From: Haplosporangium gracile
Taxonomy: Eukaryota; Mortierellomycota; Mortierellomycetes; Mortierellales; Mortierellaceae
Direction of reading: 5' to 3'
NCBI GenBank assembly: GCA_015499985.1
Contig: JAAAUF010000185.1
Span: forward strand, 42,654-52,869
Length of the DNA stretch: 10,216 nt
Shown here: positions 1 through 9,019 of the stretch, piece after piece
Layout of the letters: each line of letters begins with the position of its first letter
Numbering within the stretch: position 1 is the stretch's first letter
Notes under the pieces: generated by a model
The model's database searches: none
Told to the model about the DNA's origin: nothing
The model's input: only the letters and a program-made list of their open reading frames with translations
Translations under genes and position numbers: made by a program

Positions 1-38
<38 letters not shown>
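1..38. repeat. (CT)n dinucleotide microsatellite
   Basis: Nineteen uninterrupted CT units start at the first base of the window, so the array probably extends further left. It leads into a broader pyrimidine-rich stretch ahead of the TBC gene. Its length is likely to vary between isolates. Confidence 0.95.
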
Positions 39-43
<5 letters not shown>

Positions 44-449
44 CTGTCCCTTTTCTCTTTTTCTCTGGGCCTGGCGAATTACAATCCAGACCAGCGGTCA
101 TTGACTTTCCTTTTACCACCAATCTGACAAACACACACACCTTCGCATCCGCCCTGAGCGTCTCCCTCTTCCTCTTTTCCTTTTTTCTTCATTTACTCCC
201 TCTTTCTCTCTTTGACGTTGTCGTCCTCATTCCCTTTCTTCTTTGTCTTGCAATCACGCTGTGTTTTTCACTTGACTGCCGTTGCACTTCTCCTCTCTCT
301 CCGCCACTCTTGCTCCTCTCCTCCTCGCTCTCCTCCTCCCGCTTCCTCCTTGACTTTCATCTCGACCCCGCTTTCTCTTTCCTTTCCTTCTTCCTACTCT
401 TCCTTTCGCTCCTTCTCTCTCTCTCTCGCTCCGTCTTAACTGGTCAGTA
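39..449 (+). promoter_or_regulatory. Pyrimidine-rich promoter and 5' leader of the TBC gene
   Basis: About 410 bases strongly biased to C and T on the + strand, densest from about 150 to 440. There is no ATG on the + strand anywhere between position 1 and 449, so the ATG at 450 is the first one a scanning ribosome would meet. Open reading frames here exist only because CT-rich DNA lacks stop codons; their low-complexity Ser/Phe/Leu translations are not credible proteins. No TATA box is obvious. The transcription start cannot be placed from sequence alone. Confidence 0.6.
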
Positions 450-3400
450 ATGACCACAACCACCAGCACCGAGCCACCTTCCTGGCCCTCCCCAACAGCT
501 GCTGGTTCCTTCTTCCAAAAGTCTGCGTCCATCTCTCGTCTCGACCTCACCTCCTCAGAATCCATCTCTACAATAGTTCCCTATTCTTCTTCCATTGAAC
601 CCTTAGCCCAACTCGACATTCATGTTGACCCCACAAGCCATACAAACCTCGACTCATCGTTCCAAAACACAACCGACACTCCCTCTTCTTCTCTTTCCAC
701 ATCACACTTTGACAACTCTTTTGTAACAACAACGTCAACGACGACGACAACAACCATTACACATGTTGCCCAACCTATCGACGATACCTTCAACGTCCTT
801 GACACCACAGTTGCAACACTCAATGCACCACACGACCTAGACACGGATGCAGTACATAGATTGTCTTTGCCATCAACAACAATACACGACCCGCCAGTAG
901 TAGCGGTGGTAAGAGTTAGTGCTTTGACCCAAGGACTCATCAATGCCTCAAAGACTGCGACGAGAACTGGCGTTCAGGTATCGGCGTCGGCATCGGCAGC
1001 ACCAACATCACGACAAAAAGAAGTGATCCAACCTGAATGGTCTTCCTTTTATCCATCAGAGTCGTCAAGGACGTTCGGCAGAGCGTCGATGGATTCGACC
1101 GATCACAAGGACACTCAAGACCATGCGACAGTGAGCACGAGTAGCTTCAGTATCGAGGACAGCGCTGTTGCATACACAGAGATGGACATGTCCATGACTT
1201 CCCCCACCCGACATACCAAATCACCCCCGACTTCAACATCCTCTTCGCTCACCTCCACAGGACGTCGACGCATGATCGCAGAATCTAGCATGATTCTCAG
1301 CGGAGGGGCTGGACAGGCCGCTGTCAATTCGGGATCCGGCATTGGAGGAGGTGCACTGTCTCCTGCTTGGTCCATGACCTCCATTCCTCGAGATATCAGT
1401 GCCAACTATTGCCGAAGCGGAGACGACTCAATTGCACCCACCATTGCGCCTATGGACGAAAAGCTCTATGGTTTAGTGGACAGGTAAGATTATGATTCTT
1501 TTTATATATAACAGCTGATGTTCAATGCTATTTTTTTTTCGAGCCTTTGGTTAGGCTGGAGTGGCGATTCCTATTTTTATGCGTTTTCTATTTGTCAGTT
1601 ACGATGCCGATCATGGGAGAGGCGAAGGGGCTGTTCTCTTTTGCTAACTCGCGCTTCATTTTTGTAACATGGAATAGATACGGCTTCTTGGTGGAAGAAG
1701 GCCGCACACCAACTGCAGACAGGAAAAATGGCCAAACCTCAACCATTTCGTCGTCACAGACGTCCGTGCGGGCCATACAAGAGACAAAGTAAGTTGGGGG
1801 AAATGGTAGACTCTCAGTCAAGTCGCCCCTATTTCCCGCTCTATTGTCAATGACACTAACGAGTCCATGTCGTGACCAATTCTTTAATAGGAAGCAAGCT
1901 AGGATTGTTGCAAAAGAACAGGAGAGAAGTTTAAAGTGGGCGCGAATGGCGAAGCAATACACCTCGGAAGCGAACGAGATCGAATACTCCTTTTCAGACC
2001 ACCAAAAGGTAAACAAACATCAGATCCAGCGCAAGAGAAAAGGGCGAAAAGGAGAGAGAACGCATTTCACTTCCATTGGCTCTGCATTAGTAAAAATAGC
2101 TGGATAGACCACATTTTATATATGCAAGGTGCAGAAAGGACCTGGGCTAACTTTTCCTTTCTCTGGAATGTGTTTACTGCAGTTTGTGTCTCGTGTTTAC
2201 AAGGGCATCCCTGACTGCTGGCGAGCTGCTGCATGGTAAGAAAGAAATAAACGAGTTTGCTCTAGTGTCTTAAAACTATGATATTTTGATTGCTCTAAAA
2301 GAAACGCGCCTTTTTAACCGCTCTGCCTTTTTCTGCTTTTGTAGGAGTTATCTCATCACCAAGCGATCTGCAGGTTTTGATCCAAACATCCGCCAAATAT
2401 ACCACGTATGTGAACAAATGGATACATGGAACGGAGGCTGTTGCTATGTGCTTTTCAGAATAAGACGTGCGGTCTGTTGGCGTAATATTATTCCGTATAT
2501 GCTCATGCCCCACTTTGTGTTCTCGCTCAAATTTCATTTAGGATATGCTCGAAATTTCATCACCAGAAGAAGAGCAGATCGACCTGGACATCCCAAGGTA
2601 AAGAGGGCTCCCATTTTGTCAGGATCGACCACTGCATACCAATAGCATAGAGACTGAACACTGTGCTATTCTATCTCTCGTCAATTAGGACAATGCATGG
2701 CCATATCATGTTCAGGACTCGCTTTGGACCAGGGTATGTTGCATTTGAAGAGCCGTCATGGCAACTCGTTGACTTGTTAAACCTGGCATTTTCAAGAAAA
2801 ACCCGCGCTAAGTTTAGTTTTCTTTGTCTCTTTTAAACTTGATAAGGCAGTGTGCACTTTTCAAGGTTTTGAAGGCGTACTCCAACTACAACAACCGTGT
2901 CGGATATTGTCAAGGAATGGCGAGCGTAGTTGCAACCATGCTGACTTTCTTTGATGCTGAGGTAAAGAAACTTTTGGTCCATATGAATGATATCTTCCAT
3001 AGTGATTTGTCGACGATGCATGCCAACACTGACCTCTCGTGACTACTTTCACTTTTCAATAGAAAACGTTTGCACTTTTGGCTCAGCTGTTTGACCGTTA
3101 CAACATCAACGAACTTGTTGTTCCTGGCTTCCCGGCTTTGTTTGAAGCATTCTTCATTCAAGAGGAACTGACAAAGATCTATGCACCTAACGTTTTCCAA
3201 GCCCTTGTAAGTTCACACTCCTATGCCAGCTCTTGACTGCTCGGACCATTAGTACATTAAGTTGAAGAAAAACATATCGGATCACTGACCTTTACAAATC
3301 GTCACTCATATAGGAAACGATGGGAATTGCAACGCCAAGCTACGCGTCACGTTGGTACATCACTCTGTATTCAGCAGGTGTTGTCCCTTACCGGACATTG

Positions 3401-3768
3401 CTCCGGATATGGGACATCTTGCTGCTCGAAGGCTTTGACTGGCTCTACTTTATGGCCCTAGCCCTCCTAAAGTATCACGAACGTAAGTTTGTGATTCCTA
3501 TGGCTGATCGTTTGCTTTGTCTTGGCACTGTAACTGAAATAAGTTGACATTTCTAAACATTTTTGACGTTTTTCTTTTGTACACAATAGAAACGCTTGTT
3601 CTCAACAACTTTGAGCGGACGATGGAGATGTTGAACGCAAAGATGGACATTCAGGACGACGAACGGCTATTGAAGATTGCGAAAAGGCTATCGAAGCAGG
3701 CTAAACAGACAGGCATTGTCGCCAAATTGAAGAGGACATATGCTGCCAAGCAAAAGCAGCCAGCTTAG
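450..3768 (+). CDS. TBC-domain Rab GTPase-activating protein, 11 exons, 694 aa
   Basis: Predicted Rab GAP that speeds GTP hydrolysis on a Rab protein and so turns off a membrane-traffic step. Exons: 450-1483, 1678-1788, 1891-2008, 2183-2235, 2345-2405, 2542-2597, 2689-2733, 2847-2961, 3063-3206, 3314-3482, 3590-3768. They sum to 2085 nt and stay in frame through ten GT-AG introns of 91-194 nt. Residues 1-344 (exon 1) are Ser/Thr-rich and low complexity, probably disordered. A DRYGFLVEEGR element (from about 344) and ERSLKWARM precede the TBC domain, as in the USP6NL/TBC1D10 type. The domain runs from YKGIPDCWR (about 427) to about 640. It has the arginine finger IDLDIPR (472-478, R478) and glutamine finger GYCQGM (512-517, Q515), then RIWDILLLEGFDW (610-622). 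Catalytic residues are present, so it should be active. The C terminus (650-694) is basic and helical. The target Rab and a named ortholog cannot be assigned. The start is the first ATG, with a purine at -3. Confidence 0.93.
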
Positions 3769-4240
3769 CAGGGGGAGTCACTATCATTTTTATTTTTTTA
3801 TTTTTTTTTATTTTTAAATATGATATGTTACGATGCCACCCAAAAAAAAACTTTTATTTATTTCTGTTGACTTACTTACTACCTTACACTACTACCTTAA
3901 TGCTCTCTTCCGACTAATTCTCTCCATCCATCTACTGTCCCTTCACCCTCTGTTCGTTGTGTTATTTCATTTTCTTCTTTTACCTTTGACGACTATGTGT
4001 TCTTTTTAATGACTTTTGATGACCCCTGTCTTGCGACTCTGCCAACCATGCCTGCCTCTTCTCCGCCACCAAAAATAAAAATCCCGCGCCACGATTTGTC
4101 CCATCCTAATCACCGTCACATTTGGCATGAGAATGTCCATGAATGATTTCATTATTATTTTTTTCTCTTCCTCTTTCTCTTTTTCTCTTTACTGTCCTCA
4201 GCTCACTTACTATCACACCACGACATATCACCATACCCCG
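3769..4240 (+). other. Intergenic: TBC gene 3' end and LRR gene promoter/leader
   Basis: No credible gene. From 3785 to 3865 there are T-rich and A-rich tracts (runs of T, then a run of A at 3842-3850), consistent with a 3' untranslated region and poly(A) signals of the TBC gene. From about 3870 to 4240 the + strand is pyrimidine-rich, the likely promoter and leader of the LRR gene. The tract at 4156-4200 is nearly all T and C and ends in TCCTCAG, which resembles a 3' splice site. It could close a leader intron, but no matching donor is evident, so this stays open. Confidence 0.6.
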
Positions 4241-6445
4241 ATGCCGCCAAAACGATCTCGATCCGGAACAACTACAGCTGTTGCTGGTGCTTCTACCAGC
4301 AAGAAGCAAAAGACAGCAGCACTCAAGCCCAAAGCCAAGCCCAAGACCAAGACGAGGACCAAGTCCAAAGCCAAGTCTACGAGGACGAGGGAGATTCGAG
4401 AGGACTCGCCGCCAGAGAAGGATTTTGACAGCTATGACGACGCCGTTCGAGATGCGGTTCTGAACACGACTAAGAGCCGATATGACGTGTCGTTAGAGCA
4501 GGATCATTTGACGTTTGCGGCTGCGTTGATGGAATCGACGTCGCCTTCGTTCTCGATACAGGATGATGTGATGATGTTGTTCCCCAGTGGCGGCAGTGGC
4601 GGTGGTGGCGTAGGAGGTCAAGCTGGCGGGTTGGAAGGAGGGTCGCAGCATGCGAGAGTGTATAGTCTTGGGACATTCTGTATGCATGCAGTGGTAAAGA
4701 ATTTTGAGCGCCTTGCTGTGGATGCTGCTGTGAGGCCCGCATTGAAATCATCCGCAGCTGCAGGAGGAAGGGCAGGACCAAGAGCAGAGCAAGGAAATGG
4801 TGGCAGAGATGGTCAAAGATTTAGACGACAGATCCAGCAGCTTCCTTTCTATCTCTCCGAGCGCCTCTTCAAGGTTTTGAAGCATTCGCGACCCGAGCTC
4901 CTGTTGACCAAACTCTGGACGGGCCTATTTTTCAACCCAGACACAACCGCTGGTGACCGAGTCGAGGAGCTGGATTTGGAAGGGCTCATCTCCTCGCAGG
5001 TCACGGATACAGTGGTTCGGACACACCTATTACAAACTCTTGGGGTAGGACCTCGGTTGACCAGGATCAATTTGAACCATCAGATTGGACTTTCTGACAA
5101 AGTGGTCGCGGGTCTGGTGGGTGCTTGTCCGAAACTGTCCAGGTTGTCGTTGAAAGGATGTAGCAAGGTGGGGGACTTGACGTTGGCGAGTCTTCCCGAG
5201 GGTGCGATCGAGGAATTGAATATTAGTTTTGTGGGGGCGACGGCGTGTACGGTGAAGGGGATTTCGGGGATGGTGTTGAGGTGTCGAGAGTTGAGGGTTT
5301 TGAAGGTTGCAGGGTTGGCGAATGTCAAGGATGCGGTGTTTGTGCAGCTGGAGAAGAATTTGGCTCTAGAGAAGGAGCAGCAGCAGGAGGACGCTGGTGG
5401 GAGCAGCAGTGGTGGTAGTAGTGAGAAGAAGGACGACGTAGGATCGAGACCGTTGTCGAAGCTGGAGAATCTCAAAATTTCGACAACGAGTCTGGGGGAC
5501 AGGGGACTGAAGATTGTGTTGGCGCTGTGTGGGCGAACGCTTCGGAGACTGGATATCTCCCAGACGAGTGTCTTGCGTCCGTCTCTTATCGGACAGTACT
5601 GTGTTTGGAACGATGCAGAAGCAGGCGGTGGGAGGAGCAAGGAGAGGACGACGACGCGACTGGAGAAATTGAACCTGACGAGGCTCACGATGAGCACACC
5701 AGCGGAACTCGCTATTTTGCTCCAACAGCTGCCAGCCAACAGTCTCCATACGCTTTTGATGGGATATATCACGCACAGTCGATCGGTGTTTAGCGACGGT
5801 GTCTTTGAGGAGATGAGCTCTTTGATCATCGAGGAGGAAGGGGATGAAGGTCAAGCCTTTTCTTCCTTGCCGAGGCAAGAGAATGCCACAGCGAACGCCG
5901 GCGTCGGTAGCGGTGAGACTATTCCTCCTTTGCTACGAGCGAGACCCAAATTCTTCCTCCGAACCTTGTCTCTGTTTGGCAACCACGAGCTAGGTCAGAC
6001 CGCACGCGATCGGGATGCCCTCCGCTGGCATCTGCACACCTTGACGCCCTACTTGAAGCGTCTGGAACTCGGCTACACCGGTTACGATCATCAAGTCCTC
6101 CTTGGACTGATCGATCCACCGCACCGCCTCCATTCTACCGCCGACGAGATAATTCTACAACAAGGACAGAAGTTGGACGAGTTCAACGATATCTTGGAGG
6201 AACTGGGAATGGACGCGACACGGATCAGTGACGAGGGTGCGGTGGTGCTTTCGAAACTCCGTGGACTTTCTCGGTTGTCGATGGCGAACACACAGATCAC
6301 CAAGGGTGCTGTTGAGGCTATTGTTGCGGAGTGCCCGCGTTTGAGTAGTCTGGATTTGACGAGCTGTCGGGGTGTGCCTGTAGTGCAGCGGAGGACTCTT
6401 TTGAAAGATATTAGACAACGTGCCTCGTCGTCGTCGTCGTCATAG
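4241..6445 (+). CDS. Leucine-rich-repeat protein with lysine-rich N terminus (RAD7/AMN1/F-box-like), 734 aa, intronless
   Basis: One uninterrupted frame. I chose the ATG at 4241 because the protein then opens MPPKRSRSG with a basic segment of repeated Lys-Pro/Lys-Thr/Lys-Ser pairs at about residues 21-46, a probable nuclear signal or nucleic-acid contact. The frame is open back to an ATG at 4127, but the extra 38 residues come from the CT-rich leader and look like translated 5' UTR. A Gly-rich linker lies near 125-140. Residues 145-235 read SLGTFCMHAVVKNF, then LPFYLSERLFKVLKHSRPEL, resembling the degenerate F-box/BC-box region of RAD7, ZYG11 or LRRC41-type LRR proteins. From about 240 to 715 there are irregular RNI/AMN1-type leucine-rich repeats, e.g. 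RVEELDLEGL, LSRLSLKGCSKVGD, LRRLDISQT, LSSLDLTSCRGV. The repeat block is interrupted by acidic/Gly-Ser insertions near 385-400 and 530-560. The end is a six-serine tail. An adaptor or ubiquitin-ligase substrate-receptor role is inference; no specific ortholog was recognised. Confidence 0.85.
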   Translation: MPPKRSRSGTTTAVAGASTSKKQKTAALKPKAKPKTKTRTKSKAKSTRTREIREDSPPEKDFDSYDDAVRDAVLNTTKSRYDVSLEQDHLTFAAALMESTSPSFSIQDDVMMLFPSGGSGGGGVGGQAGGLEGGSQHARVYSLGTFCMHAVVKNFERLAVDAAVRPALKSSAAAGGRAGPRAEQGNGGRDGQRFRRQIQQLPFYLSERLFKVLKHSRPELLLTKLWTGLFFNPDTTAGDRVEELDLEGLISSQVTDTVVRTHLLQTLGVGPRLTRINLNHQIGLSDKVVAGLVGACPKLSRLSLKGCSKVGDLTLASLPEGAIEELNISFVGATACTVKGISGMVLRCRELRVLKVAGLANVKDAVFVQLEKNLALEKEQQQEDAGGSSSGGSSEKKDDVGSRPLSKLENLKISTTSLGDRGLKIVLALCGRTLRRLDISQTSVLRPSLIGQYCVWNDAEAGGGRSKERTTTRLEKLNLTRLTMSTPAELAILLQQLPANSLHTLLMGYITHSRSVFSDGVFEEMSSLIIEEEGDEGQAFSSLPRQENATANAGVGSGETIPPLLRARPKFFLRTLSLFGNHELGQTARDRDALRWHLHTLTPYLKRLELGYTGYDHQVLLGLIDPPHRLHSTADEIILQQGQKLDEFNDILEELGMDATRISDEGAVVLSKLRGLSRLSMANTQITKGAVEAIVAECPRLSSLDLTSCRGVPVVQRRTLLKDIRQRASSSSSS
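6425..6439 (+). repeat. (TCG)5 coding microsatellite at the LRR gene 3' end
   Basis: Five TCG units followed by TCA encode six serines directly before the TAG stop at 6443-6445. The array is in frame, so gain or loss of units would only change the serine tail length. Confidence 0.9.
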
Positions 6446-6482
6446 AGATGGGGATATAGAAATACTCACATTAAACGCTTGA

Positions 6483-9019
6483 ATGTTAGAGGAAGGAAGA
6501 GAGGTAAGAGGAATTGGTGGCGATGGTTGGTATTGGAGGAAACTGCATTCTCCCTTCCTATTTTTTTTTTCTATCTTTCCCTCAGATCTACAACACTGTC
6601 TTTATTCTTCTCGCTTTCCTTTTGATCCATGCGCTATCTTCTTTCTCCAGCGCACATTTCCTTTCTCAATGCGACATAAACGCAGACAAGTTCACACGAC
6701 GTCAGCTGTATGTACCCAACGACACCGCAGTAGCACCAGAAGGAAATGCTCAAGAGAACACCACCAATATCACCAACAGCAGTAGCAGCAGAAGCAACAA
6801 TAGGGGAGAAAGCGACGACAAAAACTTTACATGGAAAGAAGAACCCATCCTTAGCCGAAAGTAATTACCCAATCCTTTGAAGGACTCTTCCTCCTCCCAC
6901 TTTACAGAAAGAACATGAAGCTGAGGCCAAGTTGCCCTACACGCTCGACACCTGTGGCCTGGAGTGCAAGTGCACATTCACGGCAGACCGGTCTGTGCTC
7001 TCAACCACGAACGTGGTGCTATTAAAGGATTTTCAGTTGGATGAGCAAGATCTTCCACCTGCTTCTATGCGACCGGCTTCACAGACCTTGGTTCTCAACA
7101 CTGATAACATTCGCCAATTTTTCAAATCGGAAAAATATAGCCCTGATTATTCGCAACTATTAGCCCGCGCACGTTCTAACCCACTTTTTTTCTTTCTCCT
7201 CTCACTCGTACAGTGTTGGAAGACGCGGAGAAGACAAAGAAGAGAAAAATAACCACCTCCATCCTTGACCCAACACACTTCTGGTCCCACTCGTTCCAGA
7301 CCACTACCACCACCGCTACAGACTTTGTCGAAACCGTCTTCCAAAGCGGTTCCCTCCCAGACCCGACACAGTCGTTTTTGGATATCGTGACGATGCCACC
7401 AAGGGTCACCCTTCAGGAAAAGAATCGCCTGCGAGGTTTGGGGAAAGAAAATGGAGGCAGGGCCGCTGCTGTTTCGATCATTATCGATGGTATAGGAGGC
7501 GAAGGAGGAGGGTGTGTGGATGCACCGATTGGCCGGGAGAATTTTGTGCGAGAGCTGGTGATGGCAATGGATGTTGATATCTATGGCCCTTGTATGAAAA
7601 ACTCTGTCTGGCCCGTACATTCCAACACTCAGCGTAACGTAAGAACTTTCGTTTTTCATGCTTATCGTATTTGGAAAGCAAGCTTCCTTGTCTATCATCG
7701 CCTCCCACGCGCTAGCCCCCCTTTTTTTTTTATTCATTGTGATCCGTTTGTTTACAACCTTTTTTCCAAACTTCGTCGAGAGTAGAACCATACACGGCAC
7801 AAGAGATAATGAAAGTCTATAAAGTCGTCTTTGCGCGCGAACGTGTCAACTGCCAGGACTACATCACACAACACCTCGCCGATGCGCGCACAGTCGGTGC
7901 GGTCCCCATTGTTGATGCCCCCCCCAGGACTATCCACGGTTCTCACCTTTGGATAATGCGTTTGTGAACATTAGGAGATTTCTTGCGCCGGAACAGTTTG
8001 CACAGGAGATTGATCGATTAGAGAGGAATGATATCCACTATTTGGAGCGGTTTTCGTACCGTGCTCTTGAAGGTAGAGGAGGGGTAGGGACGTTGTCGCC
8101 ACTCTTCCGAGTGACATTTAGAGAAGGCCCATTAGAGTCAGCCATGAAAACAACATAAAGACATGGGCCCCAGACCGCCATGGCGTCTACTGCGGGATCT
8201 GTCAACTGGCCCACACGCTCGCCCAGAACACCTACGATTGGACAGCGCATACCCAACAACGCCAAGAAATCGCCACCAACAACACTCCTTTTACACCTTT
8301 ATGTGAATCCTCCTCACGGCACCTGCCCGGCCTCCCAGCTCAGATACAGGCTTACGACGCGTATTTGCAGGCTCAGAACAAGTTGGCGTTTGTCCGACAG
8401 CAGGAGGAGGATGAGTCGGTTCTGAGGCCCGCGACAGTTCATGTCGTAAAGGTTACTATCTCATTGAAAAACAATAACAATTTTAAGTACAATGCGTCTT
8501 ACTCCAACGGGCGGCAGGAACCAGAGCTCACTGGAGGAGAACAACAATATCAGCCGACCATCGGTTATAGTACTTCATCAAGACGTCTCCTCTTCTTCCT
8601 CCTCTTCCAAAGCCCAACAAGAACAACAACAGCATCAACAAAATCTCTTGGAACTCGACCCCGCAAACGCTTACCGCTACATCCCCGCCACCGCCACCGG
8701 AGGAAACGACGCAGCGACGCTTCTCCCACTCCTAGAAGTCTACTACCTCCTGTTGCTGATCCTAGCAATGTTTGTGGGTGTTGGAGCACTAGTCCTGGTC
8801 TTATCCAAGAGCGCCCGTCAGAAGCTGTTCTGGCCCTGGCGACATCTATTCTACAAGAAGCTTCCTCGTGATAATCACGGTGCGGATGCGTTGACGTTGG
8901 AGTGGGTCATGTTGCGTGAGTTGGGCACTACGACTGATTTTCTGATCGTTTGTTTTGAAAAAATAATAATTCTGTTCATATCAAAAATAACTATCTGTCA
9001 AACGACATTTACATACTGA
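6483..9019 (+). pseudogene. Family GT10 alpha-1,3-fucosyltransferase-like pseudogene, frame broken at several points
   Basis: Relic or badly sequenced copy of a GDP-fucose-dependent fucosyltransferase of the secretory pathway. Pieces in order: hydrophobic signal/anchor and NxS/T-rich stalk ending FTWKEEPILSRK (about 6586-6861); N-terminal GT10 domain with CTFTADRSVLSTTNVVLL (6908 to about 7170, another frame); TDFVETVFQSG through VDIYGPC (7214-7633); donor-binding motif with VNCQDYITQHLADA and VGAVPIVDAP (7786-7925); QDYPRFSPLDNAFVNI through ERFSYRALE (7925 to about 8145); WAPDRHGVYCGICQLAH (about 8122-8470); then a hydrophobic span near 8729-8810 and a basic tail to about 8940. Frames change near 6861-6908, 7150-7213, 7918-7925, 8122-8158 and 8468-8560. 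The 7634-7785 gap can be spliced in frame (donor GTAACG, acceptor GTAG); the first two breaks sit near splice-like sites but no in-frame splice of normal length works. The motif normally reads FEN...YxTEK; here it is RER...YITQH. The 5' end is unsure: ATG at 6483 with an 83-nt class 6504-6585 intron, or ATG at 6514 unspliced. Only 37 bases separate it from the LRR stop. Confidence 0.75.
6504..6585 (+). other. Possible first intron of the GT10 relic
   Basis: GAG|GTAAGA at 6501-6509 is a strong donor, and a T-rich tract ending CCCTCAG at 6585 is a strong acceptor. Splicing would join a seven-codon exon (ATG at 6483) in phase 0 to the hydrophobic segment starting IYNTVFILLAF. The alternative is unspliced reading from the ATG at 6514, which is also open. 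Transcript data would settle it. Confidence 0.45.

Noticed and set aside
212..439. 75-aa + strand frame in the TBC leader, possible upstream ORF
   Set aside because: It has no ATG (TTG start only). The product is Ser/Pro/Phe low complexity from CT-rich DNA.
5080..5829. 249-aa open frame on the minus strand
   Set aside because: It lies wholly inside the LRR gene on the opposite strand. Its Ser/Leu-rich translation mirrors the GC-rich codons of the LRR gene and resembles no family.
7147..7800. 217-aa open frame antisense to the GT10 relic
   Set aside because: It overlaps clear GT10 homology on the + strand, and its translation has no recognisable domain. Antisense openness is expected by chance here.
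7890..7927. Intron ending at the C-run followed by AG, which could explain the frame change
   Set aside because: The sequence that would have to be removed encodes the conserved GAVPIVDA motif, and there is no good donor just upstream.
8365..8871. 168-aa + strand frame read as one protein
   Set aside because: Only its first part (to about 8470) continues GT10-like sequence. The rest is an Arg/Ser-rich out-of-frame reading of the segment that encodes the C-terminal hydrophobic span in another frame.
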